Numbered from the stretch's first letter, positions 16,893 through 26,667 are shown. The stretch: DNA of 64,000 bases from CALJFL01 sp036961205 (GCA_036961205.1 JBALVI010000003.1:248001-312000); one strand, 5' to 3'. Numbers and translations: made by a program. Notes: a model not told the origin generated them from the sequence alone.

Positions 16893-18174
16893 CGAATCTC
16901 TTGCGCAGTGGCTGAAACGTCTTGAGTTGCTGCACCCCTCGGAAATTGATCTCGGCCTGGCGCGAGTTGGCGCGGTCGCCGACCGAATGGAGTTATTGCC
17001 ACTCTCTAGCCCGGCTATCAGTATTGCCGGTACCAATGGCAAGGGTTCAACCGCAGCGGTGATAGAAGCCGTTGCAATCTCGGCGGGCCTGAGTACCGGC
17101 TTGTGTTCCTCGCCGCATTTGCTGTCCTTTAACGAACGAATTCGTGTTGATGGAAAAAATGCGTGTGATGCAGATATTGTTGCCGCTTTTGAGGCCATTG
17201 ATACCGCCAGAGCCGATATTTCTCTCACCTACTTTGAATTTTCCACGCTGGCGGCGCTGTATATATTTCGCCAGTACCAGGTGGATTTGGCAGTGTTGGA
17301 AGTAGGTTTGGGTGGTCGTTTGGATGCGGTAAATATTGTCGATGCGACAGTTGCTGTGATCACCAGCATAGCGCTGGATCATCAGGATTGGTTGGGCGAT
17401 GATCGCGACGCTATTGGTGGCGAAAAGGCGGGCATTGTGCGCCTGGACGTTCCGGTTGTGATCGCTGATCGCGAACCACCGCAAGGCCTATTGGCCGTGG
17501 TGGAAGAGCAGGGCGCTCTGCCTTATTTCATTGGCAAGGAATTTGGCTGGACTGATCAGGGAAATACGCGGCAGATAGCGTTGCGCACCGTCTCGGGAGA
17601 AAAGCTGAGCCTCAGCTGCGATCCGGGGCTTACTGTGCAGCCCGAAAATGTTTGTGCCGGTCTGCAGGCGCTCGCACTAGTAGGGGTCGCCCTGGATGAA
17701 CCGTGGCTCTCGGAGGTCTTAAGCTCGGTGCGGCCCGCGGGTCGTCTGCAATGTGTGGAGTTAGGCGGGCAGCAGGTGATTTTGGATGTTGCACACAATC
17801 CCGCCGCAGTCTCTAAGCTACATGAATATATAAGCTTAACCCATTGTAAAGGAAAGACATTAGCTCTATTTTCTGTGATGAAAGATAAAGATATTCAAAG
17901 CATTATTGAAGCCACAGCCGGGTGTTTTGACGCTTGGTTCCTGGCCGATCAGCCTGACATTGAGCGCGCTGCTACGGCAACGGACCTCGCCTCTGAGTTG
18001 CGGGCTACCGGCTCCACTATGATCAGTGTCAGTAAGAATCTGCGTCAGGCCTATCGACGGGCCAGAAGTGTTATGGAAGAGGGCGACCGGCTGGTAGTAT
18101 TCGGATCGTTTCACACCGTTGCGGCAGTGCTGCCAGCACTGGACAAGGACCTTGGGAATTTAGTTAGTGGATAA
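16885..18174 (+). CDS. folC: Bifunctional folylpolyglutamate synthase / dihydrofolate synthase
   Basis: The product is 429 aa. It joins glutamate residues to folates. The ATP-binding loop ISIAGTNGKGSTAAV is intact, as are CSSPHLLSFNERIRVDG and the Mur-ligase core LEVGLGGRLDAVN. ATG 16885 is preferred over an upstream in-frame start inside accD because LAQWLKRLELLHPSEIDLGL is the conserved N-terminus. Overlaps are 8 bases with accD upstream and 8 with dedD downstream, the same gene order as E. coli accD-folC-dedD-cvpA-purF. Confidence 0.96.
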   Translation: MSSESLAQWLKRLELLHPSEIDLGLARVGAVADRMELLPLSSPAISIAGTNGKGSTAAVIEAVAISAGLSTGLCSSPHLLSFNERIRVDGKNACDADIVAAFEAIDTARADISLTYFEFSTLAALYIFRQYQVDLAVLEVGLGGRLDAVNIVDATVAVITSIALDHQDWLGDDRDAIGGEKAGIVRLDVPVVIADREPPQGLLAVVEEQGALPYFIGKEFGWTDQGNTRQIALRTVSGEKLSLSCDPGLTVQPENVCAGLQALALVGVALDEPWLSEVLSSVRPAGRLQCVELGGQQVILDVAHNPAAVSKLHEYISLTHCKGKTLALFSVMKDKDIQSIIEATAGCFDAWFLADQPDIERAATATDLASELRATGSTMISVSKNLRQAYRRARSVMEEGDRLVVFGSFHTVAAVLPALDKDLGNLVSG

Positions 18175-18793
18175 CATACTCAAACAGCGACTGATTGGCG
18201 CGCTAATTCTGATTGCTCTCGGCGTGGTTTTTTGGCCGATCATATTTGTAGAGCCAGATTCCGCCGAAGGTTTGGCTGGCGCGCGAATGCCAGCACCGCC
18301 TGCGGTGAATACTACGCCCATTGAACCGCCAGACAGAGCGGGTCTCAGGACCGGGCGTGAACTCACAATACAGGCACAGGCTAAAGAACGTGAGCAGGCC
18401 ATTGAAGAGGACGTGGTTGTCGCGGCGAAGCCTGTGGTAACCGAGCCCGAGGTCGCAGCAGTCGAGAAACCCGTCGCTAAAGTGGCACCGGAACCGATTA
18501 AGCATACTCGCAGCGAAGCGCCGGTGAAGCCTGCCATGGACTCGGAAGGTGTACCCATCGCCTGGATATTACAGGTCGTTAGCGTTAGCGTTAAAGTCAA
18601 TGCCGAGACTGTTAGGGACAAGTTGATTAGCGCTGGCCACAAGGCCTATGTCAAACCGGTAAGACGTGGCGATAAGACTTTATACCGGGTCTACATTGGC
18701 CCCAAGTTTGAACGAGCGAAACTGGAATCAGTGCAGCCAAAAGTTGACAATCAATTTAGCGTGAAGTCCATGGTTGTCCGGTATGTACCATGA
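18167..18793 (+). CDS. dedD: DedD-like SPOR-domain cell division protein
   Basis: The product is 208 aa with a GTG start overlapping folC by 8 bases. A single N-terminal TM helix (about 10-27, LIGALILIALGVVFWPIIF), a Pro/Glu/Ala-rich periplasmic linker, and a C-terminal SPOR domain (from WILQVVSVSVKVNAE to the end) are seen. SPOR domains bind denuded glycan at the septum. Name assigned by architecture and synteny. Confidence 0.87.
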   Translation: MDNILKQRLIGALILIALGVVFWPIIFVEPDSAEGLAGARMPAPPAVNTTPIEPPDRAGLRTGRELTIQAQAKEREQAIEEDVVVAAKPVVTEPEVAAVEKPVAKVAPEPIKHTRSEAPVKPAMDSEGVPIAWILQVVSVSVKVNAETVRDKLISAGHKAYVKPVRRGDKTLYRVYIGPKFERAKLESVQPKVDNQFSVKSMVVRYVP

Positions 18794-18901
18794 GGCAGGT
18801 GACTTTGTTCCGTTTCTTCCGTCGTCGCTGCTCTGCTAAACTTTACTCAGGTATCAGGGGTCACAGCCCGGTGTCACCGCGGGCTTAATAGGTAATAAAT
18901 A

Positions 18902-19432
18902 GTGCAACAGTACTGGCCAGACTGGTCGCAACTGAATGGCTTGGACTGGTTTATACTGGTAGTGATTACGCTGTCAGTTCTGCTAAGCCTGTGGCGAGGG
19001 TTCGCTCGCGAGGCCCTGTCTTTGGCCGGCTGGATGGCTGCTTTTATCCTTGCCAACCTGTTCGCCGGTGTGCTGTCTTCGCTCCTGTCAGATATCATTG
19101 CCAATCATACAGGGCGCTACATTGTCGCCTGGGCAGTGCTGTTTGTGTTGACTCTCGTGCTGGCGGGGTTAACCGCAAAACTGGTCTCCCATGTCATGAA
19201 AGTTTCGGGCCTTGGATTGCTGGACAGGCTGCTGGGTACTGTTTTTGGCTTTGCTCGAGGCTTGCTGATTATTATGGCGCTGGTTTTTATTGTGCGACAG
19301 GTGGTGCCGCCAGCTGAGCAGCAGTGGCTGCAGCAGTCGCAAATGATGCCACATATTGATGTTTTGATGGACTGGTCGGAAATGGTGTTCGACAAGTTCA
19401 AACCGGAATCGTGGACCGGTATTCAGGTTTAG
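18902..19432 (+). CDS. cvpA: CvpA-family membrane protein
   Basis: The product is 176 aa with a GTG start at 18902. Four hydrophobic helices are seen, starting with LDWFILVVITLSVLLSLWRG and FAREALSLAGWM, which is the family signature. Position directly before purF is conserved. In E. coli cvpA is linked to colicin V production and envelope tolerance; its molecular role is poorly defined. Confidence 0.92.
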   Translation: MQQYWPDWSQLNGLDWFILVVITLSVLLSLWRGFAREALSLAGWMAAFILANLFAGVLSSLLSDIIANHTGRYIVAWAVLFVLTLVLAGLTAKLVSHVMKVSGLGLLDRLLGTVFGFARGLLIIMALVFIVRQVVPPAEQQWLQQSQMMPHIDVLMDWSEMVFDKFKPESWTGIQV

Positions 19433-19467
19433 GAGATGAGTGTGTACGACAATGAGGTGACTCCCCA

Positions 19468-20988
19468 ATGTGCGGATTAGTCGGGCTGGTAGGGCAGAAG
19501 GACATTGCGCCAGATATCTACGATGCGTTGACCGTGCTGCAGCATCGTGGACAGGATGCTGCGGGTATTATGACCTGCAGCGGTGGCAAGTTTAGTCAGC
19601 GTAAAAGTGAGGGCCTGGTGCGCGATGTATTTCGTCAGCATCACATGCAACGTATGGAAGGGTCTATTGGTATTGGCCACGTCCGCTATCCCACCGCCGG
19701 CAGCTCCGGTCCGGCCTTGGCGCAACCGTTTTATGTCAATTCCCCCTATGGCATTGCGATGGCGCACAATGGCAATCTAACCAACGCGGCGCAATTGGCT
19801 CGAGAGCTATTTCAGGATGACCTGAGGCATTTGAATACCGATTCTGATTCCGAAGTACTGCTCAATATATTTGCCCATGAAATGCAAACACTCGGCAAGT
19901 TGACGCCCACTGCGCCGGATATCTTCAAGGCGGTTACCGCTGTTCATAGACGCTGCCTGGGTGGCTATGCTGCGGTGGCGATGCTGGTTAATTACGGTGT
20001 GGTCGCCTTTCGAGACCCCTATGGAATTCGGCCTTTAATAGTTGGCGTGCGCGACTCGGAAAATGGTCAGGAGCACATGGTCGCATCGGAAAGTGTGGCA
20101 CTGGATGTACTGGGCTTTAGAGTACTCAGTGATGTGGCGCCAGGAGAGTGTATTTTTATCGATATGGACGGGGGCTTGCATCGACAACAATGTGCCCCCA
20201 AAAAAGAGCTACGACCGTGTATTTTTGAGCATGTCTATTTTGCCAGACCGGATTCACTGATGGATGGGATCTCGGTTTATAAAACCCGTATGCGTCAGGG
20301 TGAGGCGCTGGGTAAAAAGATCATGGCCCTGCGACCCGATCATGACATTGATGTGGTCATTCCGATTCCTGATACAAGTCGTATTGCTGGACAGGCGCTG
20401 GCATGGGAATTGGGTATCAAGTTCCGCGAAGGGTTCATGAAGAACCGCTATATAGGACGCACATTCATTATGCCCGGGCAGAATGAACGTAAAAAATCCG
20501 TACGCCAGAAACTCAACCCGGTACCGTTAGAGTTCAAGGGTAAAAACGTCATGCTGGTCGACGATTCCATAGTACGCGGAACGACCTGCCGCCAGATTAT
20601 CGAGATGGCCAGAGATGCCGGTGCGGCGAAAGTCTATTTTGCTTCTGCCGCGCCCCCGGTGCGCTTCCCCAATGTCTACGGCATCGATATGCCCTCGGCC
20701 ACTGAACTTATAGCCCATGGAAGAACCGTCGAAGAGGTCTGTGCATTGATTGGCGCAGACTGGCTGGTCTACCAGGATCTTGATGACCTGGTCCGTTGTT
20801 CCTTCGAAGGGAACCCGGATGTGGATGGCTTTGACTGTTCCGTCTTCGATGGTAAATATGTTACTGGTGATATCGATCAGAATTATCTAGATTGGGTAGA
20901 ATCGCTGCGCAGTGACGAAGCGCAATCAGAACGCAGGACTCAGCTAGAGGCCGAAGGGTCAGTAGTTGGACTCCACAACGATGTATAA
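19468..20988 (+). CDS. purF: Amidophosphoribosyltransferase
   Basis: The product is 506 aa. It makes phosphoribosylamine in the first step of purine synthesis. The protein begins MCGLVGLVG, so Cys2 is the glutaminase nucleophile without a propeptide. The PRPP loop VMLVDDSIVRGTT is intact. The metZ start follows the stop after 3 bases. Confidence 0.97.
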   Translation: MCGLVGLVGQKDIAPDIYDALTVLQHRGQDAAGIMTCSGGKFSQRKSEGLVRDVFRQHHMQRMEGSIGIGHVRYPTAGSSGPALAQPFYVNSPYGIAMAHNGNLTNAAQLARELFQDDLRHLNTDSDSEVLLNIFAHEMQTLGKLTPTAPDIFKAVTAVHRRCLGGYAAVAMLVNYGVVAFRDPYGIRPLIVGVRDSENGQEHMVASESVALDVLGFRVLSDVAPGECIFIDMDGGLHRQQCAPKKELRPCIFEHVYFARPDSLMDGISVYKTRMRQGEALGKKIMALRPDHDIDVVIPIPDTSRIAGQALAWELGIKFREGFMKNRYIGRTFIMPGQNERKKSVRQKLNPVPLEFKGKNVMLVDDSIVRGTTCRQIIEMARDAGAAKVYFASAAPPVRFPNVYGIDMPSATELIAHGRTVEEVCALIGADWLVYQDLDDLVRCSFEGNPDVDGFDCSVFDGKYVTGDIDQNYLDWVESLRSDEAQSERRTQLEAEGSVVGLHNDV

Positions 20989-20991
20989 ATC

Positions 20992-22194
20992 ATGATCGAA
21001 GAAGACAACGACAACCCACTCGCTGGGGCACATTTGGACACTCTTGCAATACGCGCTGGCATTGCACGTACGCACGAGGGTGAGCATTCCGAACCTATTT
21101 TTCTTACCTCCAGTTATATTTTTGACTCGGCGGCAGACGCGGCCAAGCGATTTTCCGGCGATCAGCCAGGTAATGTTTACTCGCGCTACACCAATCCGAC
21201 GGTGCGTAGCTTTGAGCAACGTATAGCGGCACTGGAGGGCGCTGAGCAAGGCGTGGGAACCTCTTCCGGGATGGCGGCGATTTTAAGTACCTGCATGGCG
21301 CTGCTGAAATCGGGCGATCACGTTATTTGTTCCCGGGATGTTTTCGGTACAACTACAAATCTGTTCGGCAAGTATCTGGCAAAGTTTGGTGTGCAGGTTA
21401 CCTTTGTGCCCCTGCTTGATGTCGGGCTGTGGCGCGACTCGATCCAGGATAATACAGCCATGCTGTATATGGAGACGCCCTCAAACCCTTTATGCGAAGT
21501 CGCAGATCTTGCTGCTATGTCGGTATTGGCAAAGGCTAATGATTGCCTGTTGGTAGTAGATAATTGCTTTTGTACACCCGCCCTACAGACGCCATTGGCA
21601 CTGGGCGCGGATATAGTGATCCACTCGGCAACAAAGTATCTCGACGGGCAGGGCCGTTGTGTTGGCGGGGCGGTGGTTGGTTCACATGAACACATGGACG
21701 AGGTCGTCGCATTTTTACGTACCTGTGGACCGACTATGAGCGCCTTCAACGCCTGGGTCTTTTTGAAGGGCCTCGAAACTTTGCGCCTGCGTATGGATGC
21801 ACATAGCAAGTCTGCCATGGCTATGGCGCGATGGTTGCAGGAGCAGCCGGCAGTAGAGCGGGTGTTCTACGCCGGATTGGAAGATCATCCCGGGCACGAG
21901 CTGGCGAAAGCGCAGCAGAGCGCTTACGGTGGTGTCCTGTCCTTCGAAGTCCGCGGTGACAGATCGGCCGCCTGGCAAGTGATTGACGCAACTCGAATCA
22001 TGTCTCACACCGCAAATCTCGGTGATGCCAAAACGACTATTGTTCACCCGGCAACCACAACCCACAGCCGGTTGACTGATGAGGGCCGGGCCGAGGCAGG
22101 AATTAGTGACAACCTGGTGCGGGTAGCTGTCGGACTTGAACATGTCGAGGACCTGAAGGCCGACCTGCAGCGAGGATTTTCGTTGCTGGCCTGA
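20992..22194 (+). CDS. metZ: O-succinylhomoserine sulfhydrylase
   Basis: The product is 400 aa, a Cys/Met metabolism PLP enzyme. The PLP lysine is in HSATKYLDGQGR, and YSRYTNPTVRSFEQR is the usual N-terminal arm. It makes homocysteine directly from O-succinylhomoserine and sulfide. The family cannot be fully separated from MetB or MetY by eye, but position directly after purF matches Pseudomonas metZ. Confidence 0.92.
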   Translation: MIEEDNDNPLAGAHLDTLAIRAGIARTHEGEHSEPIFLTSSYIFDSAADAAKRFSGDQPGNVYSRYTNPTVRSFEQRIAALEGAEQGVGTSSGMAAILSTCMALLKSGDHVICSRDVFGTTTNLFGKYLAKFGVQVTFVPLLDVGLWRDSIQDNTAMLYMETPSNPLCEVADLAAMSVLAKANDCLLVVDNCFCTPALQTPLALGADIVIHSATKYLDGQGRCVGGAVVGSHEHMDEVVAFLRTCGPTMSAFNAWVFLKGLETLRLRMDAHSKSAMAMARWLQEQPAVERVFYAGLEDHPGHELAKAQQSAYGGVLSFEVRGDRSAAWQVIDATRIMSHTANLGDAKTTIVHPATTTHSRLTDEGRAEAGISDNLVRVAVGLEHVEDLKADLQRGFSLLA

Positions 22195-22215
22195 TTAATC
22201 AGCCACTATTTTTTT
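22187..22215 (+). terminator. Candidate intrinsic terminator after metZ
   Basis: A 7-bp stem with one bulge (tggc-c-tga / tca-g-cca, loop ttaa) overlaps the metZ stop codon and is followed by a run of seven T. The stem is weak, so termination may be partial. Confidence 0.4.
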
Positions 22216-22227
22216 GAGATCGCACAT

Positions 22228-23157
22228 ATGCAGTTACAGGGAGTTATCGATCGGGCCGTAGCTGATGTGGGCCGGGTATTGCTAGGCAAGGAGCCACAGA
22301 TACGACTGGCTTTGTGTTGCCTGTTCGCCCGTGGCCATTTGCTGATAGAGGATTTGCCCGGCATGGGTAAGACAACTCTGTCTCATGCGCTGGCAGATGT
22401 TCTGGGCTTGTCCTACAAGCGTGTTCAGTTTACCAGCGACTTATTGCCTGCCGATATTCTTGGCGTTTCGGTCTACGACCGCAACGATGGCAGCTTCTCG
22501 TTTCACCCTGGCCCGATATTCACCCAGGTGATGCTCGCAGATGAAATCAATAGGACCACGCCGCGTACCCAAAGTGCGCTGCTGGAGGCGATGGCCGAGG
22601 GTCAGGTAACGGTTGAAGGGGAAACCCGCGCTTTGCCTGAACCGTTTTTTGTTATCGCAACCCAAAATCCGATTCATCAATCGGGAACATACCCTTTACC
22701 TGAATCTCAGCTCGATCGCTTTCTGATGCGGCTGGAATTGGGTTACCCCCATCCCCGCGCTGAACGCGAATTGTTTCAACGAGCGCCGCGTCCGGCGAAT
22801 CAGCGTGACGTTCTCAAGCAGGGTATAACAGCTGAGCAATTAGCGACCATACGCGGCGCGGTTGCGGAAGTGCAGGCCTCGGATAATCTACTCGACTACT
22901 TGCAACGTCTCGTTGCCTATACACGCCAGTCACCTGAGTTCGCTGTTGGTCTGTCACCCCGGGGTGCAATGGCACTACTGGATTGCGCGCGGACCTGGGC
23001 AGTAATGAATAGCAGGGGGCATGTAGTGCCGGAAGACATTCAGCTGGTGTTGCCGTCAGTGGCAGGCCATCGCCTGGTCCCCAGCGGTGATTATTCGGGC
23101 GACGGGCAGGCCCTGGTGAGTCTGCTGCAGCGCAACGTGGACGTCATCAAGCCCTGA
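22228..23157 (+). CDS. MoxR-family AAA+ ATPase
   Basis: The product is 309 aa. Walker A is in DLPGMGKTTLSHA, Walker B in VMLADEINRTTPRTQSALLEA, and the sensor region follows VIATQNPI. MoxR ATPases act as chaperones for neighbouring DUF58/VWA or transglutaminase partners. It leads a three-gene operon with a DUF58 gene and a transglutaminase gene. Confidence 0.93.
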   Translation: MQLQGVIDRAVADVGRVLLGKEPQIRLALCCLFARGHLLIEDLPGMGKTTLSHALADVLGLSYKRVQFTSDLLPADILGVSVYDRNDGSFSFHPGPIFTQVMLADEINRTTPRTQSALLEAMAEGQVTVEGETRALPEPFFVIATQNPIHQSGTYPLPESQLDRFLMRLELGYPHPRAERELFQRAPRPANQRDVLKQGITAEQLATIRGAVAEVQASDNLLDYLQRLVAYTRQSPEFAVGLSPRGAMALLDCARTWAVMNSRGHVVPEDIQLVLPSVAGHRLVPSGDYSGDGQALVSLLQRNVDVIKP

Positions 23158-23169
23158 TGAGCTAAAACC

Positions 23170-24168
23170 ATGGCAGGACTAAATCCGCTAGCGACTATTA
23201 AAAAGCTTCGTTCCCGCGCGCGGCAGCGGTTTCAAGCTTTTATTAATCGCCGTATACCGCCAGCCCGGTCGATTACACTTGATCAAAAACGTATTTTTAT
23301 TTTCCCCTCACGCACGGGCTTCTTCTTTGGGCTGTGTTTGCTGTTGATGTTGATGACGGCGATCAACTACGAGAATAACCTGAGTTTCGCTCTGACCTTT
23401 TTACTGTCGATGTTATTTGTGATCGCGGTGCTGCATACCTATGCCAACCTGTCCGGGCTCACCATTCACGCGGTTCGTGCAAGGCCTGCGTATCCGGGGC
23501 AGCAATCAGATTTCGAAGTGTTAATAGAGCGTAGTCGCAGTAAGGAGCACTTCGCCCTCTATATGAAGTGGCCTGACAGCAGTGAGGCGATTGTCAATCT
23601 TATCGAGGAAGACGAGATCAGCGTAGAACTGCATGCTCCTGTCGGCGAGCGAGGCTGGTACAGCCCTGGGCGACTATTGCTGGAGTCGACTTACCCACTG
23701 GGCTTGTTGCGCTGCTGGACCTGGCTGGATCTGGATTTACACGCGCTGGTCTATCCACAACCACTACCCAGTGGCGATCTACCCGGTATCGCCAGTGACC
23801 AGCCCGACGGCATCTCGGTACCGGTGCCGGGCAGCGATGATTTCTATGGCTTCCGTGACTATCGCGCCGGTGATTCTTTGCGTCATGTGCACTGGAAAGG
23901 TTTGGCCAAGGGGCAAAACCTGCAAAGCAAACAATATGCCGCTTATGCTGATCGTAGCGTGTGGCTAGACTGGGAGATGTTTCCCGGTGCGGGCATGGAG
24001 CAACGTCTCAGCCACTTGTGCTACTGGGCTTTGGAATTGGATAGGGAAAACCAGGAGTACGGCTTGCGCCTGCCGGGCATTACCGTCGAGCCTAACTGGG
24101 GCGAAAAGCACCGCGACCAGGTATTGAAAGAACTGGCCTTGTTTCGTCAGGACGGCGCCCGTGATTGA
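23170..24168 (+). CDS. DUF58 membrane protein
   Basis: The product is 332 aa. Two TM helices follow a basic N-terminus (FFFGLCLLLMLMTAINYENN and LTFLLSMLFVIAVLHTYANL), then a long soluble domain with the DUF58 core FYGFRDYRAGDSLRHVHWKGLAK. The function of DUF58 is not firmly established. The last 8 bases overlap the transglutaminase gene (GTGATTGA). Confidence 0.92.
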   Translation: MAGLNPLATIKKLRSRARQRFQAFINRRIPPARSITLDQKRIFIFPSRTGFFFGLCLLLMLMTAINYENNLSFALTFLLSMLFVIAVLHTYANLSGLTIHAVRARPAYPGQQSDFEVLIERSRSKEHFALYMKWPDSSEAIVNLIEEDEISVELHAPVGERGWYSPGRLLLESTYPLGLLRCWTWLDLDLHALVYPQPLPSGDLPGIASDQPDGISVPVPGSDDFYGFRDYRAGDSLRHVHWKGLAKGQNLQSKQYAAYADRSVWLDWEMFPGAGMEQRLSHLCYWALELDRENQEYGLRLPGITVEPNWGEKHRDQVLKELALFRQDGARD

Positions 24169-26164
24169 GCAGCGCCTGCCACGTAATGCCCTGGCCTGGA
24201 TTATTATCAGCCTGTTCACTCTGGTAGCCCCACACGCGGGAAGGTTGCCGCTGTGGATATTGGCGGTTTACATCCTGGCAACCGGTTGGCGAATTCAGGT
24301 CTATCGGGGACGCTGGTCCTTCCCGGGGCGCTGGGTAAAAGTGGCGCTGACCGTGAGCGCCTGCGTTGGAATATTTTTGAGCTATGGATCGTTGATTGGT
24401 CTGGAGCCGACAGTCGCTTTGTTGCTGACTGCCTTTGCGCTGAAACTGACTGAACTAATCACCCGCAAAGACGCGTACGTACTGCTTTTCCTCGGTTACT
24501 TCATTTGTGTCACCGAGTTCCTGTTCAGCCAGGATTTACTGATTGTTCTTTATTCTGTATTGAATGTTGTCCTCGTTACCACGGCGCTGGTGGCACTGCA
24601 CCAGCCCGGTGAGCAACGATTTAATCGGCGTCCATTGAAACGGGCCAGCCTGATGTTGGCACAGGCCTTCCCGCTGATGGTCGTGTTGTTTTTCCTGTTT
24701 CCACGAATTGGTCCGCTGTGGACAGTGCCGGTCAAAAGTCACAGTGCGAAAACGGGGGTCAGTGATTTTCTGAAGCCCGGTGATATTTCCAGTCTTAGCC
24801 AATCTACCGAGGTCGCTTTTCGAGTTAACTTTGAGGGAGACATCCCAAGGCAATCCGACTTGTACTGGCGTGGCCTGGTGATGAGTAAACTGGAGGATGG
24901 GGCCTGGAGGACGCTCGCCTATTACGATCAGCCTGCCAAGGAGCGCCGGCCGATCCCAGTAGAGAGAGTGGGAGAGCCGCTACGCTACGATATTCTTATG
25001 GAGCCAACGCAACAGCGCTGGTTATACGGCTTGCGCTACGCCAGATCCAGTAATGGCGGGGTCATGGAGGCTAGTGATTATCGGCTCTTTACTCTGGTGC
25101 AACTGGAGGACGACTATCGCTATGAGGTAGAGAGCTGGCCAGACGCACTGCTGGAAACAGAATTATCCAGTTGGCGACGGGACACAGAATTGACTCTGCC
25201 CGAAGAGGGCGATCCGCTGACCCGCGAACTTGCCCGACAACTGCGCAATGGCGTTAACAACGATTGGGACTATGTAAACGCGGTGCTGGGTTATTTTCGA
25301 GAGCAGCCTTTCTTTTATACCCTGCAGCCTCCCTTGCTGGGTGAGAATCCGATGGATCAGTTCCTGCTGCAAACTCGTCGGGGATTTTGTGAGCACTATG
25401 CCTACGCGTTTGTGATGATGATGCGAGCGGCGGGAGTACCGGCCAGAATCGTCGCTGGCTATCTAGGCGGTGAGGTCAACCCGGTGAACAGAACGGTTAT
25501 CGTGCATCAATTCGATGCCCACGCCTGGGCGGAGGTCTGGATAGCGGGCAAGGGGTGGGTCAGGGTGGATCCTACCTCTGCGGTTTCACCGGATCGCATC
25601 GAGTTCGGCCTGGAGCAAGCGATGGCGGAAGAGGGTTCATTTCTGTCTTCTTCGCCACTGTCGCCGTTACGCTACCGAAATATAGACTGGATCAATTCTA
25701 TGCGCCTGCGCTACGACGCAATCACCTATCAGTGGCAGGCTTGGGTAGTGGGCTTTAACAGCGATCAGCAGTTCAAGCTGCTCAACGATGTCTTCGGACA
25801 GCTAACGGCAGGTAAATTTGTACTCGTTGTTATCGGTACCTGGGTGCTGGTGTTACTGCCGGTTGGTTTTTCCCTATTGCGGCGCAAGCGGATTCACCCT
25901 CTATCGCCTCAGGATAAACTGTATCTCGAATTCTGCGACACTGTTGCGCGCATGGGCGTCGTCCGCGATCCCGGAGAGGCCCCAGGCGACTATGCGCGCC
26001 GGGCGTCACAGGAATTGCCTCTTCAGGCTGACTCTGTGCAGGCCATCAGCACGCAGTATGATCAGTTAGCTTATGCCGGCGAGGCAGCATCCTCGTCAGC
26101 GGACTTTGAGTTATTCAAGAAAGCGGTTAAGCGGTTTAAGTTGCAGCGCTCACTGAAGACATGA
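24161..26164 (+). CDS. tgpA: TgpA-like membrane transglutaminase-domain protein (DUF3488)
   Basis: The product is 667 aa. The N-terminal block contains about five TM helices (residues 10-190), then a periplasmic transglutaminase-core domain with the catalytic triad visible as Cys410 (RRGFCEHYA), His454 (FDAHAWAEVW) and Asp470 (WVRVDPT), then a last TM helix (about 553-573) and a cytoplasmic tail. Architecture matches P. aeruginosa TgpA, an essential protein of uncertain substrate, which also sits behind moxR and DUF58 genes. Confidence 0.9.
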   Translation: MIEQRLPRNALAWIIISLFTLVAPHAGRLPLWILAVYILATGWRIQVYRGRWSFPGRWVKVALTVSACVGIFLSYGSLIGLEPTVALLLTAFALKLTELITRKDAYVLLFLGYFICVTEFLFSQDLLIVLYSVLNVVLVTTALVALHQPGEQRFNRRPLKRASLMLAQAFPLMVVLFFLFPRIGPLWTVPVKSHSAKTGVSDFLKPGDISSLSQSTEVAFRVNFEGDIPRQSDLYWRGLVMSKLEDGAWRTLAYYDQPAKERRPIPVERVGEPLRYDILMEPTQQRWLYGLRYARSSNGGVMEASDYRLFTLVQLEDDYRYEVESWPDALLETELSSWRRDTELTLPEEGDPLTRELARQLRNGVNNDWDYVNAVLGYFREQPFFYTLQPPLLGENPMDQFLLQTRRGFCEHYAYAFVMMMRAAGVPARIVAGYLGGEVNPVNRTVIVHQFDAHAWAEVWIAGKGWVRVDPTSAVSPDRIEFGLEQAMAEEGSFLSSSPLSPLRYRNIDWINSMRLRYDAITYQWQAWVVGFNSDQQFKLLNDVFGQLTAGKFVLVVIGTWVLVLLPVGFSLLRRKRIHPLSPQDKLYLEFCDTVARMGVVRDPGEAPGDYARRASQELPLQADSVQAISTQYDQLAYAGEAASSSADFELFKKAVKRFKLQRSLKT

Positions 26165-26256
26165 AAAAGATTTATTGCACACTACCGCATAACTAGATGG
26201 CAGATTTGATGACCGGGTTTTCCGGTTGACCCTTAGTGTTATAGCATTCTAGCGGC

Positions 26257-26339
26257 CGCGAGCGCGATAATGTTTCTCAGTCGCTCCCGGTGTGCCGGAC
26301 CAACGAATTCGCTTGGTGAGAAACATTATCCCGCTCGCG
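26257..26339. repeat. Hairpin element A (shared core, private arms)
   Basis: The arms 26257-26279 and 26317-26339 are complementary at 22 of 23 positions. They enclose a 37-base core (26280-26316) with an inner imperfect palindrome around CGAATTCG. The core plus the adjoining TCA/TGA (43 bases, 26277-26319) recurs exactly, reverse-complemented, in element B at 26463-26505. Confidence 0.85.
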
Positions 26340-26442
26340 TCCTGGGCTACTGCTATCCTGCCAAATCGCAATACCTGGTAGAGATTTCAAGAACCGCTTC
26401 TCTGGAATCAACCCGTCTACCAGAACTACTGCGGTGATAGGG

Positions 26443-26525
26443 GTCGGACGAAGACAGCCTTTTCACCAAGCGAATTCGTTGGTCCGGCACACCGGGAGCG
26501 ACTGAAAAGGCTGTCTTCGTTCGAC
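26443..26525. repeat. Hairpin element B (same core inverted, different arms)
   Basis: The arms 26443-26465 and 26503-26525 are complementary at 22 of 23 positions (mismatch at 26447/26521). The 37-base core 26466-26502 is the exact reverse complement of the core in element A, while the arm sequences are unrelated to those of A apart from the innermost TCA/TGA. Total length (83 bases) is the same as A. Confidence 0.85.
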
Positions 26526-26667
26526 ACCGGCGACTACCACACGAATACCTTGGTCGGTATCCCAAGCGACTAAAAAGGTTGTGCTCATCCGTCCCCGGCG
26601 GCAAAAACCAATCTCCGGGAACCTACAGAAGTCAGCTATTAAAAAAGTGTAGATTCTTCAATCAACC

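Noticed and set aside
26353..26604. 83-codon minus strand frame between tgpA and acnB
   Set aside because: It runs through hairpin element B; its open length is a by-product of the repeat, and it has no ribosome site or recognisable protein.
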